Source: Oryzomonas japonica (GTDB lineage Bacteria > Desulfobacterota > Desulfuromonadia > Geobacterales > Pseudopelobacteraceae). Taken from it: a stretch of 64,000 nucleotides of DNA. Numbering within the stretch: position 1 is the first letter of the stretch; each line of letters starts with the position of its first letter. Positions 18,038 to 26,983 of this stretch are shown one piece after another. Location: NCBI RefSeq assembly GCF_008802365.1, contig NZ_VZQZ01000005.1:1-64000 (forward strand), written 5' to 3'. A program made the translations under genes and the position numbers. Under the pieces are notes generated by a model. The model was not told where the DNA came from. It saw nothing but the letters and a program-made list of their open reading frames with translations, and did not search any database.

Positions 18038-18156
18038 CCGATTCCACATCAAGGCGCTATCTCCGTTGGCTCGTCTTCGGCACCTCAACGTGCTGACGGC
18101 ACGTCTTCGGCACCTCACACCTCGCCGCCCTGATTTCATCCTTGATCTGAAATCGG
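18038..18156. repeat. palindromic hairpin element H2
   Basis: The 119 bp element has ends CCGATTCCACATCAAGG / CCTTGATCTGAAATCGG, which are inverted repeats (15 of 17). It is centred on GTGCTGACGGCAC and carries a 15-base direct repeat (CGTCTTCGGCACCTCA/C) on both sides of the centre. Read on the minus strand it shares GGCGGCGAGG and GACGAGCCAACG, in the same order, with element H1 at 12924-13040. It lies between the response regulator and the pyrophosphorylase gene. Confidence 0.75.
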
Positions 18157-18158
18157 TA

Positions 18159-18539
18159 TTACAGGCCGGCCTTCTGTCGTTGGGCCTTCTTGGCCAGGAC
18201 CCGGGCGATCTCCTGCTTCAACTCGCTCAGGTCTCCGGATTTGACCACATAGCCGTCCGCCAGCCACGCGGAGAAGTCGTCCTTGTAGCAGGAGAAGGCC
18301 GAACAGAGGATGACCGGCATGTCGTGGCGCTCTTTGACCAGTTTCTGCAGCAGGTCTATGCCGCTCTCGTTCTTGAGCTTTATGTCCAGCACCGCCAGGT
18401 CGAAGGCACCCTCCTGGAGCTTTTCCACCGCCTCGGCGGTCCCGGCCGCCGTCACCACTTCATACCCCTCGTCCGCCAGCTCTTCGGCATACAAAAGCCG
18501 GATGTTGGCCTCATCATCCACCACAAGTAACCTGCTCAT
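18159..18539 (-). CDS. single-domain response regulator
   Basis: The 126-residue receiver domain has no output domain. The acidic pair is in LLVVDDEANIRLLYAEEL (Asp8/Asp9), the phospho-acceptor is Asp52 in LAVLDIKL, the switch residue is Ser80 in ILCSAF, and the conserved Lys100 is in GYVVKSGDL. Such stand-alone receivers act in phosphorelays or by protein contact (CheY/Spo0F style). The ATG directly follows the TAA of the upstream kinase gene (TAAATG), so the pair is one operon and very likely one signalling pathway. Its target cannot be read from the sequence. Confidence 0.93.
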   Translation of the reverse strand: MSRLLVVDDEANIRLLYAEELADEGYEVVTAAGTAEAVEKLQEGAFDLAVLDIKLKNESGIDLLQKLVKERHDMPVILCSAFSCYKDDFSAWLADGYVVKSGDLSELKQEIARVLAKKAQRQKAGL

Positions 18540-20162
18540 TTACTGATCCTCCTTCCGGATGGGAAGTGCTATCGTGAAAAAAATGCCGTCTTCGGGCACT
18601 GATTGGGCATTCAGAGGGATCCCCTGCTTCTCCAGTATGGTCTTGCACAGGGCCAGGCCCAGGCTGGCCCCCATTACCTGGGTGGATGAAAACGGCATCA
18701 TGATGGTATCCAACTCCTCCTGGGGGAGATACCGGCCGTGGTCCCGGATACGGATGATGACGGTATCTGCTTCCCGATGGGTATCGATGTCCATGGTCCG
18801 CGGGGGCCCGATGCCGTTCAGATCACATTGGAGAATGGTGCGCAGGCAGTAGGACACCTGCTTGAAATCGATATAGGCCAGCGGCAGTTCGCTTCCTGCC
18901 GAGAACGTGCTGCCGTAGCCCCGGGTGCGCAACGCAGCGGCCGATTCCCGGAGCGCGGTCTCCACCAGTTGGTTCACGTCCCAGAAGTCCCTGGTCGGGT
19001 AGAGGGAGTCGGAGTAGTTGAGGATTTCATCCAGGACCCCCTCCAGTTGGCGGGCCTCGCCGACGATGGATTCGATGAAGTTGCGCTTGGGATCGCCGTC
19101 AGGTGTGTTTTTCAACATGGAACGAGCAAACCCGCCGATGACCATCAGGGGGTTGCGGATGGAATGGGCGATGCTGGAGGTGATCCGGCCGACGAGGGCC
19201 ATCTTTTCCATTCTGACGATCAACTCCTGCTGCTCTTTCAACTTGGTATGGGCTTCCGTGACCCGGTTGAGTTCCTCCTGGAGCCGTTCGTAGAGGGAGG
19301 CCCGCTCTATGGCGAAGGCCACGGGAAAAGTGAAGGTCTCAAGGGAATGCATGTCTTCCGCGGTGATACGGCGATGGGTGATGCAGTTGTCGGCGATGAT
19401 CATGCCCACCCGGCGATTGCGGGAGACGAGCGGCATGAGCAGAAAGGTATCCACCCCCAGCAAACGGGCAAAATCCGGGTCCACGTCGGGGTGGTGGTAG
19501 GCGTCTTCGATCAGGATCGGCTGTTTCCCGTCCAGGGCCTTGATGAGGATATGGGTGGTGTTGGAGAGCGGAACCGAGATCTGTTCCAGGATGTCGTGGA
19601 ATTTGGCCCGCTCGGCGGAGAGCTTGTTTTTGCGGAAGTTCTGGGCCAGGGTCTGCAGGTCCATGTCGTTGTGGCTTATCTCGTCCCAGACCTGGTGGGC
19701 CTCTTCGAAGTTACGCGGTCCGATGGCCAGGTATCCCTGGAGGTGGTCCCGCTTGTGGTCGGTCATCAGCAGGAAAGCCCGGTTCATGCCGAAACCCCTT
19801 CCAGCGGTGATGGCTGTCAGGGCCACCGACAGCACCTCCTCCAGGTCTACGGAACTCTGCAGGACGGAACCCAATTCGTGGAAGAAGCGGATTTCGAGGC
19901 TCTTGCTGTCCAGGAAGCTGAGCAGGGACTGGATATGGATCTTCTGACGGCGGTATTCGTCGTGGATCAGGGAAAAAACCGGCCCCAAGGGGTGACCGCT
20001 GCTCTGAAAACGTTCCAGGTCGCGCCTGAAGTTGGAGCAGTCGCAGCATTTCTCCAGGATACGCCGCCGCGGGGATTCCAGCAGGTCTTCATCGCCCTCG
20101 TGGATGTTCGGGCAATCACCCAATGCAATCACATCTCTGTCCCAGCAGCACTCCCAATCCAC
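18540..20162 (-). CDS. GAF-domain sensor histidine kinase with Cys-rich N-terminus
   Basis: The 540-residue soluble kinase has no membrane segment. Residues 1-45 are Cys-rich (WECCWDRD, GDCPNIHEGD, CCDCSNF) and may bind a metal or act as a redox switch. Residues 95-290 form a GAF sensor domain (SVDLEEVLSVALTAIT to AFAIERASLYERL). A coiled-coil linker leads to the HisKA domain with His333 in ITSSIAHSIRNPLMVIGG. The HATPase domain has G1 (RDHGRYLPQEELD) and G2 (GASLGLALCKTILEKQG) boxes. The N-box is unusual: its expected Asn residues are missing around 435-450 (QVSYCLRTILQCDLNG). The start is GTG, the first possible start after an in-frame TAA, with GGGGA upstream. It is co-transcribed with the receiver gene. 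Confidence 0.9.
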   Translation of the reverse strand: MDWECCWDRDVIALGDCPNIHEGDEDLLESPRRRILEKCCDCSNFRRDLERFQSSGHPLGPVFSLIHDEYRRQKIHIQSLLSFLDSKSLEIRFFHELGSVLQSSVDLEEVLSVALTAITAGRGFGMNRAFLLMTDHKRDHLQGYLAIGPRNFEEAHQVWDEISHNDMDLQTLAQNFRKNKLSAERAKFHDILEQISVPLSNTTHILIKALDGKQPILIEDAYHHPDVDPDFARLLGVDTFLLMPLVSRNRRVGMIIADNCITHRRITAEDMHSLETFTFPVAFAIERASLYERLQEELNRVTEAHTKLKEQQELIVRMEKMALVGRITSSIAHSIRNPLMVIGGFARSMLKNTPDGDPKRNFIESIVGEARQLEGVLDEILNYSDSLYPTRDFWDVNQLVETALRESAAALRTRGYGSTFSAGSELPLAYIDFKQVSYCLRTILQCDLNGIGPPRTMDIDTHREADTVIIRIRDHGRYLPQEELDTIMMPFSSTQVMGASLGLALCKTILEKQGIPLNAQSVPEDGIFFTIALPIRKEDQ

Positions 20163-20263
20163 GCGGTTCCCCGTTTATACCAAGGCGTTCAAGATAAAGC
20201 GTAGTTAATTATACCAGGAGACGAGCAGTCTTCAAGTCATGACGGATAAATTCGTGGCGTTGC

Positions 20264-21745
20264 CTACCGTATTTTCCATGTGGTCCCCTGGGCGGAATCG
20301 AGCAATTGCACCCCTTTTTCCAGCAGCAGGTCACGGATCTCGTCGCTTCGTTTGAAATTTTTGGCTTTGCGGGCCTCGGCCCGCTCTACGATCAGCCCCT
20401 CGATCTCCGCCGGGGAGATGTTGATCTGGTCTGCCTTGGAACTCTTGATCCCTTCCAGCCACGCCGCCGGACGACTGCCGAACAGACCCAACACCTGTCC
20501 CACTTCGGCAAAACGATCACGCGTCCGGGCAATGAGCGACAGGCCGGCTGGGGCGGGGGCGCCCGTCTCCGCCAGGAAGCGGTTGCCGGCGCGCACGACG
20601 TCGAACAGCACGCCCAAAGCCTGGGCGGTGTTGAAGTCGTCATCCATAGCTTCACAGAAACGGGGGATAAGGTTTTCCAGCTTGTCCTGCAACTCCTGCC
20701 CGGCACCGGTCGGCGACTCTCCCGCCGGCAGTTCGGGAGGGGCGGGATTCTCAAGCAGGATTTCGTCCAGGGCCGCCAGAAAGGAATAAATCCGTTCCAG
20801 GCCCGCCTGGGCCTCGTCCAGATTCTGATCGGAGAAGTCGATCGGCGAACGGTAATGGGCCGAGAGGATGAAGAAGCGCAGGGTCTCCGGGTCGAACTTC
20901 TCCAGCACCTGGCGGATGGTAAAAAAGTTGCCCAGGGACTTGCTCATCTTCTCCGAGTTGATGTTGACAAAGCCGTTGTGCAGCCAATAGCGGACGAACT
21001 GGCAGCCATTGGCCGCCTCGGACTGGGCGATCTCGTTTTCGTGATGGGGGAAGATCAGGTCTTTGCCGCCGCCGTGAAAATCGAAGGTCATACCCAGGAA
21101 CTCCATGCTCATGGCCGAGCACTCGATGTGCCAGCCGGGGCGTCCCTTGCCCCACGGCGACTGCCACCACGGTTCCCCGGGCTTGGAATCCTTCCAGAGG
21201 GCGAAATCCATGGGGTGGCGTTTTTTATCCCCCACCTCCACCCGCGCCCCGGCCTTCATCTCGTCCAAGTTGCGCTTGGAAAGCTTGAGGTAGTCGGGGA
21301 AGGTCTCCACGGCATAATACACGTCCCCCTCAGACTCATAGGCGTGCCCCTTGGCGATCAGGGCCTCGATGATGGCAATGATGCCGCCGATGTGGTCGGT
21401 GGCCTTGGGCTCCACCGTCGGCTTGGCCAGCCCCAGACGCTCCATGTCTTCGTCGAAGGCCCGGATGTAGCGGTCGCTGATGGTGCGGTAGTCCACCCCT
21501 TCCCGGTTGGCCCGGTTGATGATCTTGTCGTCGATGTCGGTGTAGTTGCGAACATAGGTGACATCGTAACCGGCGTACCCCAGGTAGCGGTAGATCACGT
21601 CAAAGACCACGTTGGCCCGCGCGTGGCCGATGTGGCAGTAGTCGTAGACCGTTACCCCGCAAACGTACATCCCGGCCCTGCCGGGTATGAGCGGTATGAA
21701 AACTTCCTTTTCACCGGAAAGGGTGTTGTAGACGCGCAGTGCCAT
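20264..21745 (-). CDS. cysS: cysteinyl-tRNA synthetase
   Basis: The enzyme charges tRNA-Cys. The 493-residue protein is a normal class I synthetase. Zinc/active-site region [20 protein letters not shown] includes the HIGH signature and Cys29. Next come [26 protein letters not shown] (second zinc Cys), the [19 protein letters not shown] block, and the EKMSKSLGN signature near residue 267. It has the C-terminal helical anticodon domain with [16 protein letters not shown] lies upstream of the ATG at 21745. The frame stays open far upstream through the ompA gene, but that extension is low-complexity Cys/Arg/Gly and is not real protein. Confidence 0.97.
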   Translation of the reverse strand: MALRVYNTLSGEKEVFIPLIPGRAGMYVCGVTVYDYCHIGHARANVVFDVIYRYLGYAGYDVTYVRNYTDIDDKIINRANREGVDYRTISDRYIRAFDEDMERLGLAKPTVEPKATDHIGGIIAIIEALIAKGHAYESEGDVYYAVETFPDYLKLSKRNLDEMKAGARVEVGDKKRHPMDFALWKDSKPGEPWWQSPWGKGRPGWHIECSAMSMEFLGMTFDFHGGGKDLIFPHHENEIAQSEAANGCQFVRYWLHNGFVNINSEKMSKSLGNFFTIRQVLEKFDPETLRFFILSAHYRSPIDFSDQNLDEAQAGLERIYSFLAALDEILLENPAPPELPAGESPTGAGQELQDKLENLIPRFCEAMDDDFNTAQALGVLFDVVRAGNRFLAETGAPAPAGLSLIARTRDRFAEVGQVLGLFGSRPAAWLEGIKSSKADQINISPAEIEGLIVERAEARKAKNFKRSDEIRDLLLEKGVQLLDSAQGTTWKIR

Positions 21746-21873
21746 GGTGCGGCTCCCATAAAAAGATTTGTTGTGCTTCTGCGGTGCTTGCCATCTATCG
21801 GCCTGATGAGGCGGCGCAGTGTCGCCTCCCGTCGCATCAGGCCGGGACTCCCGGGCCGATTCCGCGGAAAAGG

Positions 21874-23874
21874 TTACTGTACCACGGTGGGGCCCTGTGT
21901 CGTGAGAGTTATCACGGTCACACCCCGCCGGTTCTTGCGGCGTCCCTCGGCCGTCCTGTTGCTGGCGACGGGGATGGAACAGCCATAGGCGTTGATGCTG
22001 ATCCTTTCCGGATCGATGTCGCCGTTGTGCAGTATCTGGTTCTTGATATTGACGGCCCTGACGCGGGAAAGGGTCATATTGTAATCGAACGGTCCCGTGT
22101 AGTCGGCATGCCCTTCCACATGGGCGGATACCTGGGGGTTCTTCTTCATAAACTCGTAAATCGCCTTGATCTTCTGGTAGTATTTGGGGTTGATGTCGGC
22201 CTTGTCTACCCTGAAGGTGATGACAAGCTTCATCAGCGGTTTTTCGTCGTAAACGATCCTGCTGTCGGGGGTCGCGGGGCAGCTGTCCATGGCTGCGGTA
22301 AAATAGCCTGCGCTGGACATGCCTTTTCGCGGCAGGAACGGTTTGATGGGCACATCGATCAGTATGGGCGTCGCCTCGGGGGGCTCGGGCTCCGGTCCCG
22401 GCTTTTGAGGTGCCGGCGCTATGGGGGCGGCAGCCACGGGTGGTGTCGACCGTACGGGCGCCATGGCCGGCCGCGGCGCCGGAACCGTCGGAACGGCAAC
22501 TACCGCAGCAGGAGGAACCGGAGCAGCAACCACTGGAGCAGCAACCACGGGAGCGGCAACCACAGGAGCAGCAACCGCAGGAGCAGCAACCGTCGGAGCA
22601 GCAACCACGGGAGCAGCAACCGGCGGGGGAGGAGGGGCCGGAGCGGTAACTGCCGGAGCCGTGGGCACCGCAGTGGCGCTCCCCAGCGGGCAGCCATCCT
22701 TGTCTACCGGGACCCCCCAGGGGGTTCCGGGACATTTGTCGAGATAGTTGGGGACCCCGTCGCAATCGGAATCCAGCAGGGTTACGCCATTGAGCTTGGC
22801 GATGCAATCCGTCATGGCGGTACCAGGGGCGGGCTGCGGTCCCTTCCGGGGAACGGCGGCGGCTGGCGGCGCGGCGGCAGGTGCCGCGAGGTTGGTCGTT
22901 GTTTTCTCCCCGGCTGCCGCCCCTGCCGGAGCTTGCACGGCCGTTGCGGGGGCGGCGGTTTCGGCCTGTTCCGTCGTTTTGGCCGGGCAACCATCCTTGT
23001 CTACCTTGACGTCTGCCGCTGTTCCGGGACATTTGTCCAGGTAGTCGGGGATACCGTCGCCGTCACTGTCAAACGGGCAGCCATCCTTATCGACTTTGAC
23101 CCCTGGCGGCGTTCCGGGGCATTTGTCCAGATAGTCGGGCACGCCGTCGCCGTCGCTGTCCATCGGACAGCCGTCCCGGTCCACCTTGACCCCCTTGGGG
23201 GTTTCCGGGCATTTGTCCAGGTAGTCCGGCACCCCGTCTTTGTCGGAATCGACCGGCGGCACCCGTTTCAGCGACTTGTCATAACCCAGAAGGAATGACA
23301 GGCCGAGGGACGCCTCAAAGTTGCTGCGGGCGGCCATGTCCCGGTACACGAAGAGGTGGCGCAGGTCCATCCGCAGCGCGAGATAATCCTTGAGAAAGTA
23401 TTTGGCGCTGGCGCCGTAGTCGAAAAATGCGTTTGCAGACGAGGGGCTGCCGCCGCCATCCACGTACATGCCGCCGACGCCGATGGCAAAAGAGGGGACG
23501 AACCGCTCCCTGGGCCGGAGGGAATAGAGCGCCTCGGTGCGCAGGAGATAGGCATTGACGGAGCTTTTATTCGATTTCAGGCGGGTCATGGCCACGTCGA
23601 GCCCGGCTTCGATCCCCAGGCTGTCGATGGCGTTGCGGCCGATGATGTCGTATCCCAGGCGGAGGCCGTAGCTGGGACTCGCCTCCAGGTTGCTGTGGCC
23701 GTCGAACACGAGCATGCCGGCAACCGGGGTGAGGGAAACCGAAGGCGTGACGGCGGCGGCTTGGCGTGGAGCGCGGAAATCCACGGCAGCCAGGCAATCC
23801 CTGTGTGCGGACATGATCACGGTGCCGAGGAGTATGGATACGATGAACCTGCGCAACGATTTCTCCGTCCACAT
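21874..23874 (-). CDS. OmpA-family outer-membrane protein with thrombospondin type 3 repeats
   Basis: The protein has 666 residues. A signal peptide (about 1-30) leads to an OmpA-like N-terminal barrel (about 40-200; [24 protein letters not shown]). Four calcium-binding thrombospondin type 3 repeats follow, three in tandem at 208-297 (each [15 protein letters not shown]...DGCP) and one at 368-395. An Ala/Pro/Val linker comes next (400-500), then a C-terminal OmpA peptidoglycan-binding domain (548-655) with [14 protein letters not shown] and the [13 protein letters not shown] end. It ties the outer membrane to the cell wall. The fourth repeat is split from the others by a 70-residue Ala-rich insert. 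The linker DNA is a 15-bp tandem repeat. Confidence 0.93.
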   Translation of the reverse strand: MWTEKSLRRFIVSILLGTVIMSAHRDCLAAVDFRAPRQAAAVTPSVSLTPVAGMLVFDGHSNLEASPSYGLRLGYDIIGRNAIDSLGIEAGLDVAMTRLKSNKSSVNAYLLRTEALYSLRPRERFVPSFAIGVGGMYVDGGGSPSSANAFFDYGASAKYFLKDYLALRMDLRHLFVYRDMAARSNFEASLGLSFLLGYDKSLKRVPPVDSDKDGVPDYLDKCPETPKGVKVDRDGCPMDSDGDGVPDYLDKCPGTPPGVKVDKDGCPFDSDGDGIPDYLDKCPGTAADVKVDKDGCPAKTTEQAETAAPATAVQAPAGAAAGEKTTTNLAAPAAAPPAAAVPRKGPQPAPGTAMTDCIAKLNGVTLLDSDCDGVPNYLDKCPGTPWGVPVDKDGCPLGSATAVPTAPAVTAPAPPPPPVAAPVVAAPTVAAPAVAAPVVAAPVVAAPVVAAPVPPAAVVAVPTVPAPRPAMAPVRSTPPVAAAPIAPAPQKPGPEPEPPEATPILIDVPIKPFLPRKGMSSAGYFTAAMDSCPATPDSRIVYDEKPLMKLVITFRVDKADINPKYYQKIKAIYEFMKKNPQVSAHVEGHADYTGPFDYNMTLSRVRAVNIKNQILHNGDIDPERISINAYGCSIPVASNRTAEGRRKNRRGVTVITLTTQGPTVVQ
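22516..22620 (-). repeat. 15-bp tandem repeat encoding VVAAP units in the OmpA linker
   Basis: Seven units of about 15 bp (plus-strand consensus GGAGCAGCAACCACG) encode the peptide series [19 protein letters not shown]. The unit is a multiple of three, so slippage would change linker length without breaking the frame. The degeneracy between units is low, which suggests recent expansion. Confidence 0.85.
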
Positions 23875-24032
23875 TAGAGATTTAAACTGCTACCATATAC
23901 TACGTATAGCCACCCACTTTCAACCAAAACCACTATTTCGTGCAGGCCGGTTGTCAATTGAAAAAAAGTGCATGCGGGATTCCCACAGGTTACAGAGCGC
24001 GGCGGGCGAAGTATGAACTGCTTTTTAAGAAT

Positions 24033-24061
24033 TTGACACCGCTACCCCTTTTTGATATAGA
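24033..24061 (+). promoter_or_regulatory. sigma-70 promoter for the zinc-ribbon protein gene
   Basis: TTGACA, a 17-base spacer, then TATAGA: a near-consensus promoter, with its -10 ending 60 bases before the ATG at 24121. The 246-base gap 23875-24120 separates this gene from the divergent ompA gene and holds nothing else I can support. Confidence 0.75.
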
Positions 24062-24120
24062 CCATAGACGGTTCAAGTGTTTAAGTACTGTGCCACCACT
24101 TATTCAGCGGGGAGTCGCAG

Positions 24121-25560
24121 ATGATTATCCAGTGTGAACAGTGCTCCACGAAATTCAGGCTCGATGATGCCAAGATCAAGGACAAGGGCGTCAAGGTCCG
24201 CTGCGCCAAGTGCCGGCACGTATTCACCGTCACGAAGCAGCAGGATCTGGAGTCCCCGGGCGAAACCCCGGCCGGCTTTGGGCTGCCGTCTGCGCCTGGC
24301 CCGGATGACGCTCCGGCTCATGACGCCGTTGCCCAGAGTGAGGCGCTGTCGAGCCATCCGTTTGCCGCAGGGAGTCTGGGTGATGACGTTTCATTCGCTT
24401 CGCCGGCGGTAGAGCCTCCCCCGGCTCCGACGGGGGAGGCTGATTTCGGCTTTTCCTTTTCCGATGAGACGCCGGGTGCTTCTGCAGGCCATGAGGAAGC
24501 ACCGGCTCCCGCCAACGAGGCAGATTTTTCCGATTTCGATTTCGGCGATGTTGCAGCAGCCAAGGAGCCGGTGAGTGCATCGCCGGCCCCGGATTTCAGC
24601 GGAGAAGGCCGCCATTCCGCTGCCCCCGCCCCGGATGCCTCCGGTTTCGATTTCGGTGATGAAAATCTGTTCGGCGATGCGGTCGCACCCCCTGTGCCCG
24701 AAGAGCCTGCCGAACCGATCTCCTTCGATTTTTCGGCCGATGCGTTTGCCGATTCCCTGGGGGCGTCTGAAGAGGCGCCGGGAGGGGAAGGGGCCGTGAG
24801 CGGTATCGCTGCAGCCCAGGCCGACGAACCCTTCAGCCTGGGGGAAATCGACTTCGGCGACGAGTTGACCTCCGTAGCCGTGCAGCACGTCAACCCCGAG
24901 GAACTCAAGCCCGCCCAGGAACTGCTCTTTGCCCCCCTGGCGGAAGCGCAGGAAAAGAAGGGCTCCGATGTCGGGGAGGGGCCTGACGCCGCGGCCTTCT
25001 TTACCACACAGCAGGAAGAGCTGCCGCCGCTTTCCATCTCCTCGCGCCGCAAACAGAGCCCCGTCTTCATGGGGGTGGCCGCCGCGCTTGTCGTGGCTGT
25101 TGTGGCGCTGTTGGGCTATGCCGGGTACTCGATGTTCGGCGTGGAGAAGGTGGCAAAGGAGAGCGGACGGATTTCGGTACGCGGGATAAATGCCGCTTTT
25201 GTCAAGAACAGCGCCGCCGGGGAGCTTGTCGTGATCAGCGGCGAGGCGGTCAACGAATTTGGGGGGCCGCGGGCCGCCATCCAGGTCAAGGGAATGATCT
25301 ACGGTCCGAATGGACAGGTGCTGGCAAGCAAGAGCGCCTTCTGCGGAAACCCCTTGACCAGGGAACAGTTGGCCGGTATGCCGCTGGACAAGATAGAGGC
25401 TGCCATGGCCAACCAGTTCGGCGATTCGCTGGACAATCTGGAGGTGCAGCCGGGGAAAGCGATCCCCTTTGTGATCGTGATCGCCAAGCCGCCAGCGGAT
25501 GCCAGGGACTACGGCGTACAGCCGGCCGGTTCCACGGTGGCTACGGGAAAACAACCCTAG
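24121..25560 (+). CDS. MJ0042-type zinc-ribbon / DUF3426 membrane protein
   Basis: The protein has 479 residues. It begins with an MJ0042 zinc ribbon (IIQCEQCSTKFRLDD ... VRCAKCRHVF; Cys5, 8, 28, 31). A long acidic, Ala/Pro-rich low-complexity stretch with repeated FDFGD-type blocks follows. There is one membrane helix near 315-338 (VFMGVAAALVVAVVALLGYAGY) and a periplasmic DUF3426 domain (ISVRGINAAFVKNSAAGELVVISGE, then FVIVIAKPPADA). The layout is cytoplasmic zinc ribbon, linker, membrane anchor, periplasmic domain. Such proteins are widespread in deltaproteobacteria and Myxococcus-like bacteria; their role is unknown, with signalling or assembly suspected. GGGGAG precedes the ATG. Confidence 0.85.
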   Translation: MIIQCEQCSTKFRLDDAKIKDKGVKVRCAKCRHVFTVTKQQDLESPGETPAGFGLPSAPGPDDAPAHDAVAQSEALSSHPFAAGSLGDDVSFASPAVEPPPAPTGEADFGFSFSDETPGASAGHEEAPAPANEADFSDFDFGDVAAAKEPVSASPAPDFSGEGRHSAAPAPDASGFDFGDENLFGDAVAPPVPEEPAEPISFDFSADAFADSLGASEEAPGGEGAVSGIAAAQADEPFSLGEIDFGDELTSVAVQHVNPEELKPAQELLFAPLAEAQEKKGSDVGEGPDAAAFFTTQQEELPPLSISSRRKQSPVFMGVAAALVVAVVALLGYAGYSMFGVEKVAKESGRISVRGINAAFVKNSAAGELVVISGEAVNEFGGPRAAIQVKGMIYGPNGQVLASKSAFCGNPLTREQLAGMPLDKIEAAMANQFGDSLDNLEVQPGKAIPFVIVIAKPPADARDYGVQPAGSTVATGKQP

Positions 25561-25590
25561 CGCTCACCGCGTGGCGGGATGAAAGAAAAA

Positions 25591-25625
25591 GGGCCGTGGA
25601 GCAATTCCGCGGCCCTTCTGTTTTT
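25591..25625. terminator. bidirectional terminator between convergent genes
   Basis: GGGCCGTGGA pairs with TTCCGCGGCCC around GCAA. On the plus strand it is followed by TTCTGTTTTT, and on the minus strand by TTTTTCTTTC. It serves the zinc-ribbon gene from the left and the FKBP gene (ends 25651) from the right. Confidence 0.85.
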
Positions 25626-25650
25626 CGGTGAGGCGCTTGCCCCGGAACCG

Positions 25651-26127
25651 TTAGAGTATCTCCACCAGTTTGATGTCGAAGGTCAGATCCTGTCCGGCCA
25701 GCGGGTGGTTGGCATCGAGGGTGACGGTGGTGTCGGTCACCTCGGTTACCATGACCGGCATTGCCGAGCCGTCCTGGAGGATGACCTCCATCTGCTGGCC
25801 CGGTTCCGGGTTGATGTCGCCCGGAATCTCGCTCCGTTCGATCACGGCTACCATCTCTTCGGCGCGGGGGCCATAGGCCTCCTCGGAGGCTATGGAAACC
25901 TGAACCCTCTGGCCCGGTTCGAGGCCGATTACGGCCGCTTCGAATTTTGGGATCAGGTGCCCCTCGCCGATGACGAATTCCATCGGTGCGCCGGCCTGGC
26001 CGCCGCATCCGCATGAATCGTCGCTGCATTCGTCGGCACCCTTTTCCGAACTGTCGAATATGGAGCCATCCTCAAGCGTGCCGGTATAATGCACGCGAAC
26101 CTTGTCGCCGTTTTTTGCCTGTGCCAT
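25651..26127 (-). CDS. FKBP-type peptidyl-prolyl isomerase, SlyD-like, with Cys-rich insert
   Basis: This 158-residue protein-folding enzyme has the FKBP half domain (VRVHYTGTLEDGSIFDSS, then MEFVIGEGHLIPKFEAAVIGLEPGQ). The inserted-flap domain is typical of SlyD (AYGPRAEEMVAVIERSEIP to VTLDANHPLAGQDLTFDIKLVEI). The usual His-rich C-terminal metal tail of enteric SlyD is absent. Instead an 18-residue acidic/Cys insert (residues 30-47, ADECSDDSCGCGGQAGAP) sits between the first FKBP strands and could bind metal. AAAGGA precedes the ATG. It is monocistronic. Confidence 0.93.
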   Translation of the reverse strand: MAQAKNGDKVRVHYTGTLEDGSIFDSSEKGADECSDDSCGCGGQAGAPMEFVIGEGHLIPKFEAAVIGLEPGQRVQVSIASEEAYGPRAEEMVAVIERSEIPGDINPEPGQQMEVILQDGSAMPVMVTEVTDTTVTLDANHPLAGQDLTFDIKLVEIL

Positions 26128-26223
26128 GTGTGTCTTTCCTTTCGTTGTTTAATTCAGCCATCTGACAGATAGGTGGGGAACAGGCATAATCCGTAAGGGC
26201 CGATACGTATTGTTTGGTCAGCG

Positions 26224-26538
26224 TTACGGGGTGATCAACGCTTCCAGCGTTCTTCTCAGTAATGCGGGATCCTTGCCGCAGATTTTGACGCGTTTGCGCC
26301 GCGAGGTTTCTCCCGAGACGATCTCCACCGCCGATTTGGCGACATCAAAACGTTCGGCCAGAAATTCCCGGCACAGCTTGTTGGCTGCGCCATCCACCGG
26401 CGGCGAGGTCAGGCGGATCTTCAGGGCATTGTCCTGGATGCCGCACACCTCGTTCTTGGATGCCCGTGGCTGGATGTGAAGGGTAAGGATGATGCCTCCG
26501 TCCGTATCAGCACAGAGGGGCGGGTCAGCTTTGCTCAT
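26224..26538 (-). CDS. DUF167 (YggU) family protein
   Basis: The 104-residue protein has the family core LHIQPRASKNEVCGI, LKIRLTSPPVDGAANKLCREFLA and VEIVSGETSRRKRVKI. The function of the family is unknown. The ATG at 26538 lies inside the end of divIVA (14-base overlap), and a longer in-frame start has no support. The gene order yggT-divIVA-DUF167 is a widespread conserved group near cell-division or proline genes. Confidence 0.9.
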   Translation of the reverse strand: MSKADPPLCADTDGGIILTLHIQPRASKNEVCGIQDNALKIRLTSPPVDGAANKLCREFLAERFDVAKSAVEIVSGETSRRKRVKICGKDPALLRRTLEALITP

Positions 26539-26977
26539 CGCCGGAGAGTTGACGGGCGTAGCTGTCCAGAAGGGCTTTGAGGCTGATCTCGAACTGGACT
26601 TTCTGGCGGCGGACCTCTTCGATGCGGGCCTTGAGATCGCCCAACTGGCGTTCGGCATCCATCACGATCCGTTCGGCCCTGAGTTCGGCTTCGGAAACGA
26701 GCAGCGACGCCTCTTTCTGGGCATTGGCCTTCATCTCCTCGGTGATCCGTTGGGCGGCCAGCATGGTTTCGCGGAGGTCCTTTTCCTTCTCGCCCATCTC
26801 GGCCATCTCCCGGTTATGACGGGCCTGCTGCTCTTTCAGTTCGTTATTTTCGCGGAGCAGGTTTTCCATTTCCGAGGCGACGGATTGCAGGAAGGCGTCC
26901 ACATCTTCCGGATCCAGGCCTCCCAGCATCTTGCCTTTGAACTGCTGCTGCTGGATATCGAGCGGGGTGATCTTCAT
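26525..26977 (-). CDS. divIVA: DivIVA domain-containing protein
   Basis: The 150-residue protein starts MKITPLDIQQQQFKGKMLGGL, followed by DPEDVDAFLQSVASEM. This is the DivIVA lipid-binding domain with its tight turn, which senses curved membrane. The rest (about 35-140) is a continuous coiled coil (ENNELKEQQARHNREMAEMGEKEKD). In Gram-negative bacteria the role is less clear than polar scaffolding in Firmicutes. The start overlaps the spacing after yggT, and the stop overlaps the DUF167 gene, so the three are one operon. Confidence 0.92.
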   Translation of the reverse strand: MKITPLDIQQQQFKGKMLGGLDPEDVDAFLQSVASEMENLLRENNELKEQQARHNREMAEMGEKEKDLRETMLAAQRITEEMKANAQKEASLLVSEAELRAERIVMDAERQLGDLKARIEEVRRQKVQFEISLKALLDSYARQLSGDEQS

Positions 26978-26983
26978 CGCTGG

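Noticed and set aside
18738-20204. 488-residue plus-strand frame over the sensor kinase
   Set aside because: Antisense image; the kinase motifs lie on the minus strand.
20306-21988. 560-residue plus-strand frame over cysS
   Set aside because: Antisense image of cysS, without family motifs.
20264-23032. Long same-strand frame extending cysS upstream through ompA
   Set aside because: The extra part is the shifted frame of the ompA repeats (Cys/Gly/Arg runs); CysS has a normal start with a ribosome site at 21745.
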